From positions 830,501 to 894,500 of the forward strand of contig JAUPSS010000007.1 in NCBI GenBank assembly GCA_040285825.1: 64,000 nt of DNA. Direction: 5' to 3'. The notes beneath the pieces are model-generated. The model ran no database searches, was not told the DNA's origin, and was given only the letters and a program-made list of their open reading frames with translations. This DNA is from Eukaryota sp. TZLM1-RC. Taxonomy: Eukaryota > Metamonada: BaSk clade. The position numbers and the translations under genes were made by a program. Positions 9,905 through 19,144 of the stretch are shown here, in pieces (within the stretch, counting starts at the first letter, position 1; every line of letters starts with the position of its first letter).

Positions 9905-12900
9905 GGAGCAGTTAACTAGATCTGGTTGTGAGATAAAATTAGATAATGATAATAATCAAATAAAATTAACGAGTCTACTAGGAATTTTCAGCGATGTTTT
10001 TAGTGAAACTCCAAACAGAAAAGGAATCGATTGTAAACCTCTAACAATCCCCTTTAGAGACGAGAACGCTATAGTACATAAACCTGCTAGACGATTAAAT
10101 CCCAGCAAAATGGAAATAGCAAACAAAATATTTGATGAACTGATTGAAATGGGCTATGCAGTTGAATCTAATTATAAATTCAGCTCTCCTATTGTCTTAG
10201 TTATATATCCTGACGGCAAGAAACCCAGGCTAACTGGAGACTTTAGTGGTAAAGATGGAGTCAATGCCCACACGATTTCAGTAGAGCCTAATCTACCTAG
10301 GATTAGTGATATTTTAGAGTTTTTAAGTAGAGCAGATTACATAGCCACGCTTGATTTACCAAAAGCTTTCTGGCAAATGAATGTAGCTGAGAAGGACATT
10401 GAGAAAACATCAATCTCAATCCCTGGAAGGTCAATTATGTTTAAAAGAGCTTGCTTCGGATTAAAGAACATCCCAGCAGTATTTCAAAATGTAATGATGG
10501 AAATATTCCAAATTGATGGCGTTTTTCATATATATTGATGATATTATAATAGTTGGAACGACTTTCGATGAATTCTATAAGAGATTACAAAGAGTCCTCC
10601 AATGCGCCAGAAATAGACGTGTAAATATAGGTTTACGTAAATGTAAATTCGTAACATCCAAACACCCTATTGATATTTTAGGAAGCACCTTCCAGGATAA
10701 AACCAGATTTATTAGTAAGAAAAAAATCGAAGCCTTGATGAGAATCCCTAGACCAAAATCAGTGAAAGAAGTTCGCTCATTGGTAGGATCCATCAATTAT
10801 ATAAGAGATTGGCTTCCAGGTATTTCCGAGTTAATAGCTCCAATCAATGAGTTAATTAAAGGAATACCTAGAGTAATAAAATGGACCAACGAGCATGACG
10901 ATTATCTTAAACAAATAAAAGATTTAATAATTAATCACATGCCCCTTGAATTACCAGCTCCGGGCAAGCGCGTACTAATAAGTACCGACGCATCAGATGT
11001 AGCAGTTGGAGGCGTTATTTGGCAAGAAATTGAACCATACTCCCCTGCAGGAACCCCGCTGAATAAAAGAAAAGTGAAACCGTTGTCGTTTTATAGTAGA
11101 TTACTTACAGAAACACAACGAAAATGGTCCACTTTACAGAAAGAATTATACGCAATACTTCTGATTTTAACTGAAAGTTGTTTAGAAAGCTACCTTTTGA
11201 CTAGACATCTAACAATTTTCACTGATCACAAAAACATTGCATTCCTGGCCACAGCTCCAGAGAAAAATAGAATTGTAAAGAGATGGCTGCCGATACTATC
11301 TGAATTCGACTTTGATATAGTCCATGAACCAGGTGAAGATAACCACTGGGCAGATATGCTATCGAGGAATATTGATTTAGATCAAAATGAGGAAACTGCT
11401 TCTATATGTAGTATAAATATACCAGATACTTTACTTTCGAATTACGAGATACCTCCAATAGACGATGATTCTGATTCGGACTTCGAAGATATCCCATCAA
11501 TTTCATCCCTAAGTAGACACCAGGACTTACCTATTTTTTCTTCCTGGTTCTCTAAAATAAGATCTGAACAACAAATAGCCAAGAATAATAATGACCCTCT
11601 ATTTGAGAATGCAATTCTAGATGAAAATACTCAAATTTGGAAAAACAATAAAAATAAAATTTTAATTCCAAAATGCCTCAGAAAACAGGCACTATTATTA
11701 ATTCATGGATTGGTTCAATCAGGCCACCCCAGCAAAAACGACAGTCTACATAAACTGTCCAAAAGCGATTTTTTCTGGCCTAATATGAGAAAGGACCTCA
11801 TAAACCACATCAAAAGATGCCCAACTTGTCAAAAAACGGCTCCAGTTAATAGAATAAAAACACCTTCTACAGGTTCCCTTTGGGCAGATCGTCCTTTTGC
11901 TAGATTAAATGTCGACACAATTGGACCTCTGAATACTGATAGTGATGGTAATAAATACTTATTAGTATTTGTAGATTCTTTTACTGGGTATTCAATTTTA
12001 GTCCCTTCTGAAGGAACTCAATGCCTTAGAGACCGCAGACGCTTTGATTTGGAACGTTTGCGCAATTTTTGGCATACCTATGTTAATTCATAGTGATAAT
12101 GGTCCTGAGTTCGCCAATGAGACTTTTAAGATAGTGTGTAACAGATTAGCTATTGAGATGAGTAACTCAATACCCCACTACTCTGAAAGTAATGGACTCG
12201 TAGAACGAAAACATGGAGACGTTCTACAATGCTTGAGAAAATTATTAATAGATTTTAATGATTACGGAAATTGGTCTACTTATGTACCCATATCCCAACT
12301 ATTAATAAATTCCACTAAAAGCAGAAAGACAGGTTTTACACCTTACGAACTAATGTTTGGATCTTCGATTAGTCCAAGATCGGACCCTGCAAACATATTA
12401 GGAAACTTATCAAAATTTGATTCCAATATACCTTTATTAGACGATATTAAAATGAAAAATACTCGTCTGCAAGAAAAAAGGGAAGAAGCAGAGCGTCATC
12501 AATTATCAAATACTCCGATTTCTGTAGACAATACTAATTCGCGCTCTATAGTATTTAATACTGGTGACTATGTCCTACGTAAAACCAAACAGAATAATAA
12601 ATTACATGGATCTTGGAACGGACCCTTTTTAGTAATAGACCGTCCTTCCAACTCTACTTTATTATTAAAGAATCTTATCACTGGCAGTGAATTAAAAGCT
12701 GCTAAGAAAGATTGCAAAATCTATAACGCAGATAATCCTCAGGATATCGAATTTCTAAAAGCAGTCGCAGCAGGCGATGCTGAGAAACATGTTATAGAGA
12801 AAATCCTCTCAGAATATAATTCTGACTCAGGTAGTTTCTGTACTGTTCAATGGTTTGGCGGTGAGACAACAGAAGAGCCTCTCCATTCAGTTAAACATTC

Positions 12901-13030
12901 AGAAGCTTACAAGTTGTTCAGTAGGAATAACAAGAAAATTGGAAAACGTACCTCTAGTCAACGTAAGAGTACCTCCAATAGCTCTACGCCTTGCAAGAGG
13001 CCTAGACGTAGTACTAGAATTAGGAAGTGA
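9903..13030 (+). pseudogene. Chromovirus pol: RT, RNase H, integrase, chromodomain
   Basis: Three reading frames form one pol. 9903-10538 has the RT N-terminal part (KPRLTGDFS, ATLDLPKAFWQM, FGLKNIPAVFQ). A one-base slip near 10520 moves to 10513-12093, with the catalytic YIDD (10531-10542), RNase H (STDASDVAVGG, FTDHKNIAFL) and the integrase HHCC zinc site (HGLVQSGH, CPTCQ) with its first Asp in NVDTIGP. A second slip near 12021 (an extra T) moves to 12044-13030, with IHSDNGPEF and the Glu in NGLVERKHG completing DDE. From about 12789 the C-terminus reads HVIEKILSEY...CTVQWFGG..TEEP, a chromodomain pattern that in chromoviruses steers integration. If the slips are real, this copy cannot make active Pol. 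Confidence 0.9.
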
Positions 13031-13128
13031 TGCTAATTCTCAGTTTAGATTAGGTTATTTGTAGTTATTTAGTTATTTAGTTATTTGTTTATAGTTTAGA
13101 TTCATATTTATATAAGCCTATTAGCTCT

Positions 13129-13146
13129 GAAAAAGGGAAGAAGCAG
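13129..13146 (+). other. Polypurine tract
   Basis: GAAAAAGGGAAGAAGCAG lies immediately before the 3' LTR, where plus-strand DNA synthesis would be primed. Confidence 0.8.
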
Positions 13147-13227
13147 TGTTGGCGCCCTAAGGCTTTTATAATATGAATAGAAAATAAATTATCTTTATCT
13201 CAACCACTTTTGCAACCTAAGGCAACA
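13147..13227 (+). repeat. 3' LTR (81 bp)
   Basis: It is identical to the 5' LTR. It is preceded by the polypurine tract and followed by the second CATT. Confidence 0.97.
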
Positions 13228-13870
13228 CATTGAGGAATGGAATTCGTGGTTACGTGATCATGATTCAAAAACTGTTGATTACCACAAATTCAGAGAGTTT
13301 ATGTTGGCCAAGTGTAAACACTACAATGCAGTGAAACAATTTTATAGTTTACCCTTATGGAGGATACATAATATCCAAAGTTATATCCATAGGCAAAAAA
13401 CTGAAGAAAGAATTGTGAACAAGTTATTGACAACATTCGGTGGTAAAGACAAAATAGTATTGTGTATTGAGGACTTGGGTCGTAAACCAATCAGTAATCC
13501 AACTCCTTCCAATAGATGGATAAGTTGTTGTATTAAACCAGGTTTTTAAACTGTTCTAATTGATGAAAGCCATACTTCTTCAAAGTGTCCTTCTTGCTTT
13601 GAAAAAGTGTTTGAAACAACTATCAAAACAAGGAATCCAATTCCTAAAAGTGCTGAAAAAATACCGTTCAAATCTCCTCATGGCCTTTTGGAATGTAGAA
13701 GTTCTCAGTGTATTAATGATGCAAAAGCACGATGTAAAAAGTCAGAAAGTAGAGAAGCAGTCAAGGCAAAGTATTGGAATAGGAACAAGATGGCTTGTTT
13801 GAATATGTTGAATGTATTTGATCACTGGTTATCCGGTGAAGAAGGTAGGCCTGTTTATCTTAGAACTTAG
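13228..13870 (+). pseudogene. Exonuclease-Fanzor fusion, C-terminal part
   Basis: This continues the Fanzor frame after the chromovirus. RuvC-II is seen in KIVLCIEDLGR (Glu codon 13469). A zinc ribbon follows, LIDESHTSSKCPSC...LECRSSQC (C-x2-C, C-x4-C). The usual Fanzor/TnpB end is WNRNKMACLNML...GRPVYLRT. In this family the third RuvC residue is normally Asp in WNRD; here it is Asn (AAC, 13784-13786). A TAA at 13547-13549 breaks the frame just before the zinc ribbon, again without a shift. The nuclease is thus probably dead in this copy. Stop at 13868-13870. Confidence 0.85.
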
Positions 13871-13880
13871 TTATTTTTAC

Positions 13881-13900
13881 TGACTAGTAAAATCTAGTCA
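13881..13900. repeat. Small hairpin after the Fanzor stop codon
   Basis: TGACTAG and CTAGTCA form a perfect 7-bp stem around a TAAAAT loop, 10 bp downstream of the Fanzor stop. It could be a 3' end structure of the element or of a guide RNA, as in the TnpB/Fanzor family, or chance. Confidence 0.4.
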
Positions 13901-14067
13901 TAGTTGGCATACGCCACCTTATCCCTGATCTCTGCGAACCAATGATCACTTTTATACACCACCTCCACATATTTTGTTTTACACACATCTCCGATGGTCT
14001 CCCCCAAGGTTGAGCGGCTTTTGCTGTGGTGGAATCGACCTTACATGATCACAATTCGTAACCTCAT
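13894..14067 (-). other. Possible small antisense gene overlapping the YccF first exon
   Basis: On the minus strand, 14023-13894 reads as clean coding sequence (SRSTLGETIGDVC...HWFAEIRDKVAYANYD, stop 13896-13894). An ATG at 14067 can be joined to it only through a 21-bp GTAAGG...CACAG intron (14044-14024). That donor does not match the GT[A/T/G]TG pattern of the other introns, and the exon would coincide exactly with the first exon of the YccF gene. I do not recognise the product. It may be the remnant 3' end of an older gene. Confidence 0.25.
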
Positions 14068-14529
14068 GTATGTAGCAATTTCTCTCTAACTCTAGTTGGA
14101 TTTTTATTGGTCAAGGATGGGTCATTTTTCTTTTCTATTTATGGGGTGGTGTAGCTCTAGCCACTACCATCGTAGGCATACCGTTTGCACTAATGGTTTG
14201 GAAGCTATCACTTTTTGTTCTTTGGCCTTCGGGACTTGAGTTTCGCCGCACAGTTTGTCTCTTGTGTTAGTTGACCCTAGGATAGAGGCCCGACTGGAGC
14301 TTTGTTCTACATATTGATTACAGTTTGGATATTACTTGCCGGAATTGTGTTAATTTTGTTTCACATTTCCTTGGGTGTTGCTGCAGCGGCCACCATTATT
14401 GGTATTCCTGCAGCAATTCAGCATTTTAAGTTTCTTCTCAATGCTGTGAATCCTTTTGTAGAAGCTTATCCCAATGAATGGGCTCGAAGGAGTGCACATG
14501 AAGTTGGCCGAACGCCATTTCCTGCTTGA
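14045..14529 (+). CDS. Membrane protein with two YccF (DUF307) domains, three exons
   Basis: Exons 14045-14067, 14096-14252 and 14281-14529; 142 residues. Introns are 28 bp each (GTATGT...ACTCTAG and GTTTGT...CCCTAG). The first domain starts MITIRNLIWIFIGQGW and contains ATTIVGIPFAL...LWPSGLEF. The second has ITVWILLAG...AATIIGIPAAIQHFKF...NPFVEAY. Both show the GIP motif and paired hydrophobic helices of YccF, a small inner-membrane component best known in bacteria. Function is unknown in both settings. Splicing is inferred because each join restores the domain without gap or stop. The introns show it is nuclear, not bacterial contamination. A bacterial origin by transfer is possible. Confidence 0.8.
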
Positions 14530-14563
14530 GGATTAAGCATGTAATAAATTATTTTATTATTAA

Positions 14564-14713
14564 ATGGAATATAGTTTAGAAGAAGAAAAAGTATCCAAGA
14601 TATTTAATTCTTTTATAGAAAAAGAGTATTGTTTAGAAAAAAAATCATCTTATGTAATTAAATCTTCTACAGAAAAATTTATACCTTTTTGGATGATTCG
14701 ATTATTTTTTTAA
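14564..14713 (+). CDS. Hypothetical 49-residue ORF, possibly truncated
   Basis: ATG at 14564 (MEYSLEEEKVSKIFNSFIEK...), stop TAA 14711-14713. Amphipathic, Lys/Glu-rich and coding-like. It ends one base before the 3' flank of the family-B retrotransposon, so it may be the start of a host gene cut by that insertion. I recognise no family. Confidence 0.35.
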   Translation: MEYSLEEEKVSKIFNSFIEKEYCLEKKSSYVIKSSTEKFIPFWMIRLFF

Positions 14714-14748
14714 ACAACTGGAATTTTTATTGAGATAAAAATAACCAT

Positions 14749-17546
14749 CTAGAATTCAATATCCTCCAAACAAGCGTCACTGTTACTGAACCTACTCACA
14801 GCATTACGTTCATATTCTACACCAATAGCTAAAAGTGCCTTTGAAATCATTGTTGGAATAGACTTGAAAATGCAGAAAACAATTCTATTTAACCAGAAAG
14901 AGGAGTTCATTGTTTTACCAGACCTATTCAGTAACACTTTTTTAAAATTTTCCAAAAAGTGCAACCCTGAAGGTCCAATATTGCCAAAAAGAGAAATGGC
15001 AAACGGCACAAACTGATATTTCACATGTTCCACTCTACCTAACTGTGCCAAAGGTTCTTCATATTTTTTATCTTCTTTTTTTCGGCGTTAGATAACGGCG
15101 AATCAGCGGAATACACTAAACGAGCGGCAGAATTTTTGCAAACATCAACTGAGACAACATCCTCAACATTAAGAACACCATCGATCCCTGGAGCTACTAA
15201 ATCTGCCCTTCTTTTACCAAAGGAATCATCAGTTTGATCTGAAGACAGCTTACGTACTAGTGGCTCAATAAATGCCTCTATATTGAAACTTTTGCACATG
15301 GCATATAATTGATCACGAACTGAGTCATGAACAATTGAGCGATAAGTTATAAAATACTTACAGTTTAAAATATGGGAAAGCGTAACAACACTCTTGCAGC
15401 GACAAATTAAATCATTTGGTAATGAACAAGGCCATAGAAAACATCTCATTCTCATTGCAGTGGTCCATTGGTGATCATTAAGTAGAAGGCCATAAATGTT
15501 GGGAATTTGGGAAATTAGGCAACTTGAGCAACTGTCTTCAAGATCAATCAAAAAGTTTGCAAAAACGGGATTTTTTTCCTTAGCCAAGCTAAGACGTACA
15601 ATATAATCCAAGTTTTCTAAAACTTTCAAGATTTTTTTCTGCAATTTTGCAAAAGTCAGTGGTAAGGAGAGCAAGCTTCTTGAAGGAAGTTCCACAATAT
15701 CAGAGGGGAAACATTTAGCCCAAATATTGGGTGAAAGAGTTTCAATTTCCTGTTGCAAAGAAATAAGATAAGAGCTGCCACAATTTTCAATGAGATGAAT
15801 TTTTTCAGGAAAACGATTCACAAGTTCATAAATAAAATTCTTTCCACCTCCAATAAAGGCAGCTTTACAAAGGTAGCTTGATTTATGAAAATCAACACCA
15901 CCAAAATTTGTACCACAAAAAATGTGGCTTCGTAACTGAGATGCATCAATTTCCAATAATTTTGCTAAAACATTGGTTCTTTGTTCATTAAAAATTCGAC
16001 AAAACTCCAAAGAAATTGATGGTGATGTTGATCTCAAAATATGAGTAAATTTTCCAGAATAACAGATTTTTAGGAAAAAGAATTTCAAATGTTTCTCAAT
16101 ATTTAAATTTTCTATTGATTCTAATTCATTTCCAAATTGAGTCAACAGAGTCGAAAGTTGGCCTTTCACTTCATCAATATTTTCGAGATAACAACCCAAA
16201 AAACGAAACCCAGACTGATCATAATTGATAAAGGGGACATTGACATCATTAATGAAAAAATCAATTGGTTCATGGCCAATAATCAAACATTTGGAGATAT
16301 TCAATGAGAGACCAATATCTTCATAACGCTGTTAAATAAAAGTTGCTATTTGTTTCAGAATTGTAATAGGAGCAATTACAGAAATGTCATCCATATATGC
16401 TACAATATCTATTTCTGGGAATTTTTCTTTCAATTCGCACATTAATGGATGAATTGCCAGACAAAAGAAAAAAGGACCAAGTGGATCACCTTGTTTAACA
16501 CCTGAAGACGAAAGCAGGTCAAAGTTTTCATAGACCAATGTGGATGATTTTCCATAAAATGAATAGAAAAAAGGATCAACTTCAGGAAAATGCTTTCGCA
16601 GCAAAGGTAAAATGGAAGAACGAGATACAGAATTAAAAGCATTCTTAAAATCTAAATTGAAGATGTAATTAGAATCACTAGAATTAAAAAACACATCCGA
16701 CGAAAGAGCAGCAGAAGAAGCACCATCAATTGTCTTGATTCCAAATTGAAATGGACTGAAAAATTCCTTGGCTTTTTTCCCAATTCTATTGAAAACAAGA
16801 GACGCAAGAATTCTTGAAAACGATTCTCCAATTGCAATTGGACGGATTTTGGATTGACTTTTTTTGAGAGCAATTAAGCGAGCACTGGTCATCTCAAAAG
16901 GGACTTTAATTTTTAACGTAAGAAGATTGTTGAAAAAAAGAACAAGATCATCAGCAATTTCAGGACACTGTCCAACAGCTGATTTGATCATGTCAAAATT
17001 CAACAAAGATGGCCCAGGAGCTTTTCCAGTAGGCATTTGCTGAATCAGTTTCAATACCTCTGAAGCATTGACAGGATTTTGCAGCCAATAATCAACTGAA
17101 TCTGGTTTAGTACAATGAAAATTTTCTTCTGGATGAAGATGATTCAATTGGAACAATGTGCTTTCATTACATTCAGCTAAATCAGAAGAGAATAGACCTT
17201 GTTTTGCAGATCCAAAGCGTCCTTTTAAAGCTAATTTTCTCACTAATTTTTCTTTCGAAAAAACATTTTTTTTAAAATTTGTTTTTTTCGATAAAAGTTT
17301 TTTATCTTTTTTCAGAAAAAATTTCCAAATAGGCGTAACATCCCATAATTCTTTACGGAGATTTTCAGTAAATCGATTATTACAATAAATATCAACTCTA
17401 TGTTTCACTATTGTTTTTAATAAATAATTGTTATATTTTATATCATAATTCCCACAGTAACATACAAGCGATGTTTTTTCGAGTGTCATGATTACAAAAG
17501 GGAAATTGTTAGTCTGAACCAAATCTAAAATTGGAAATGGCCACAA
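14749..17546 (-). pseudogene. Family-B non-LTR retrotransposon (RT plus restriction-like endonuclease)
   Basis: Reads from 17546 down to 14749. Visible in order are a basic N-terminal part, GKAPGPS, RPIAIGESFSRILASLV, IFNLDFKNAFNSVSR, SGVKQGDPLGPFFFCLA and the catalytic AYMDDISV. After the RT come CRCKSVVTLSHILNC (Cys/His knuckle) and RADLVAPGIDG...VEDVVSVD (endonuclease core). The order and motifs match family A (e.g. GAAKQSLFSS/GSAKQGLFSS), so they share ancestry. Broken by an in-frame TAA at 16334-16332 and a slip in an A-run near 15065. The upstream zinc-finger part is missing, so it is 5'-truncated. Ends DACLEDIEF. Confidence 0.9.
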
Positions 17547-17862
17547 TTCGTTTGGAATGGTTTCGGTAAAGGTGGATGCAGCCCTAATCCAATGAAGTAT
17601 TCATAACTTTAACAAAACCCTGTTTAAAAGCTGAAATTAAATTCCACTTGTCTTGACAAGACATTTTCCCTACTGATTGCATCTCGAGAAAAGATTTTTA
17701 CTAGGTTTTGAGCGTTTTGCTGTGCAAATAGCATGTAATTAGACGTAATTTCCCTTATATAGGTAATTATTTCATATAGTCATTTTTAATTAAATCAACA
17801 TTTTTGCAGTTTCTTAAACAAGAATTTTTATTTTTTCTGTATTGGATTTGAAAGCAGAATTT
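17547..17862. other. Intergenic, no gene seen
   Basis: 316 bp between the 5' end of the family-B element and the 3' end of SPO11. AT-rich. TTGTCTTGACAAGACA near 17646 is a short imperfect palindrome. I see no coding signal. Confidence 0.6.
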
Positions 17863-19025
17863 TTATATGAATTGTCCCATGTTAAGTTTTTTGGGAATAT
17901 ACTCGTGACTTAGAAATTGTAAATTTCCATCAACTGCCAATAAAGATTGTATTTCAGCTTTTTGTTCACTTTGAATCATCTTTTCAAGTTCCTTTTCCCA
18001 TTCTGGGGCAACCTTCCAACACTCTTTGCCCAACATCCCTTTTCCTCTGCGTAGATCACATTCTGTCATTGAAAGTAATGCTGATCTTGGAATGTTAAAC
18101 TCTTCTAAATCACTGGCAGTAACACCAATCCATCTTAGTCTTGGTACAGCTAAGTCAGCTTCATGAACAGCCGCAGTACTTCCAAACCTATACTTACATA
18201 GTATATCTAGGCCATATGGATCGGCATCTGCTAACCCTAACACTGGAACATCAGGAAAAGCAGCAGCTATTTTTGACAAGAACGCACGAGTGGCAAAGTC
18301 AGGGAACCCGCACCCTGTGATCAAAATTGATGCTCCTATGTGCTCAAGGATATTATCTTCGATTAATCTCACCTGGAATTAGTTTATTTGATATTCAACA
18401 CACTAGGGCTGCATCTTTTTCTACAACCAATATGTACTTTAATGGTTTAGTCGCCCGAATGTCTGTTATTCGTTTAACGTATGGTGTTATTGATACACCA
18501 TGATGTGTTGTTTTGCAGTTCACAACATGATGACCATCCCAGAACACCAGGTCACCATAGCATACTCCTGTGGTGAGGTATATGGATTACAAACCTTTTG
18601 CTTCGGCCATTATATGGAAACAATCGCGAGGAATTGAGAAAATGCCTAGGATGATTATGTTGTCAATAAGACATACGAGACCATTCCATAAGCGTTTCAT
18701 CACTAGTTCTCTGGTTTTTAAATAAATTGGGATCTGTATAAAATAGTTCTCTTTTGGTGGCATATACATCACGTTTCAACAAATCGTGAATGACAGACAG
18801 TGTTCTCAACATACAATCAAACTTGTAGGCACCTGTTTTTGTAGACATTGATATACTTTTAAGCGACACAGATGCATCCATGGTTGATGTATAACATCCC
18901 AATTCCGTATTGAAGACAACATTGGCGTCCTTCTTGGGTGCAAGAAGTTCTGGAAAAGAGTAATTATCGATGGAGTTCAAGATCTGTAAAACAAGTGTTT
19001 CAATGTCATTAAGAAGACTGGACAT
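17863..19025 (-). CDS. SPO11: SPO11 / topoisomerase VI A-subunit homologue, four exons
   Basis: Exons 19025-18677, 18645-18595, 18567-18404 and 18372-17863; 357 residues. Introns are 31, 27 and 31 bp (GTATGT...CCTAG, GTTTGT...CACAG, GTGTGT...TCCAG). SPO11 makes the DNA double-strand breaks that start meiotic recombination. The active-site Tyr is Y96 in ATKRELFYTDPNLF. The Toprim domain has VVEKDAALV (Glu) and DADPYGLDI (Asp-x-Asp), with ITGCGFPDFATR between them and the conserved end LPKKL/IPKKLNMGQFI. Each splice join gives the family's spacing exactly (e.g. SRIFSIPRDCFHIMAEAKG). Length is close to yeast and animal SPO11. All catalytic residues are kept, so the organism probably has meiosis. 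Divergent from the coiled-coil gene 120 bp away. Confidence 0.95.
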
Positions 19026-19038
19026 CGTCTAGTGATAC

Positions 19039-19057
19039 AATCTCAACTGTTGAGATT
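19039..19057. promoter_or_regulatory. Perfect palindrome in a divergent promoter
   Basis: AATCTCAACTGTTGAGATT is a 9-bp inverted repeat around a single T. It lies between the SPO11 start (19025) and the first ATG of the coiled-coil gene (19145), 14 bp from the SPO11 ATG. It could be a dimeric factor site shared by both genes; function inferred from position only. Confidence 0.4.
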
Positions 19058-19144
19058 GATGAATTTGGTTGCAGGGAAGATTTGTAAATCTTGGAAAATC
19101 AAACGCATCACGACCAGAGGCCCTTCTTACATATCTCTCCCATA

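Larger units (their letters stand above)
6204..13227 (+). mobile_element. Ty3/gypsy chromovirus-type LTR retrotransposon with 81-bp LTRs
   Basis: A complete 7,024-bp insertion. Identical LTRs flank gag, aspartic protease, reverse transcriptase, RNase H, integrase and a chromodomain-like tail, in Ty3/gypsy order. A CATT target duplication brackets it. It sits in the sense orientation inside the Fanzor reading frame. Taking out the element plus one CATT joins ...QTMTI to EEWNSWL in frame. Identical LTRs imply a young insertion, although pol carries two frame breaks (near 10520 and 12021). Base composition is less AT-rich than the flanks in gag. Confidence 0.95.

Noticed and set aside
14045-14529. 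YccF gene as bacterial contamination
   Set aside because: Two mini-introns with the local splice pattern are needed to read it, and the flanks are eukaryotic.
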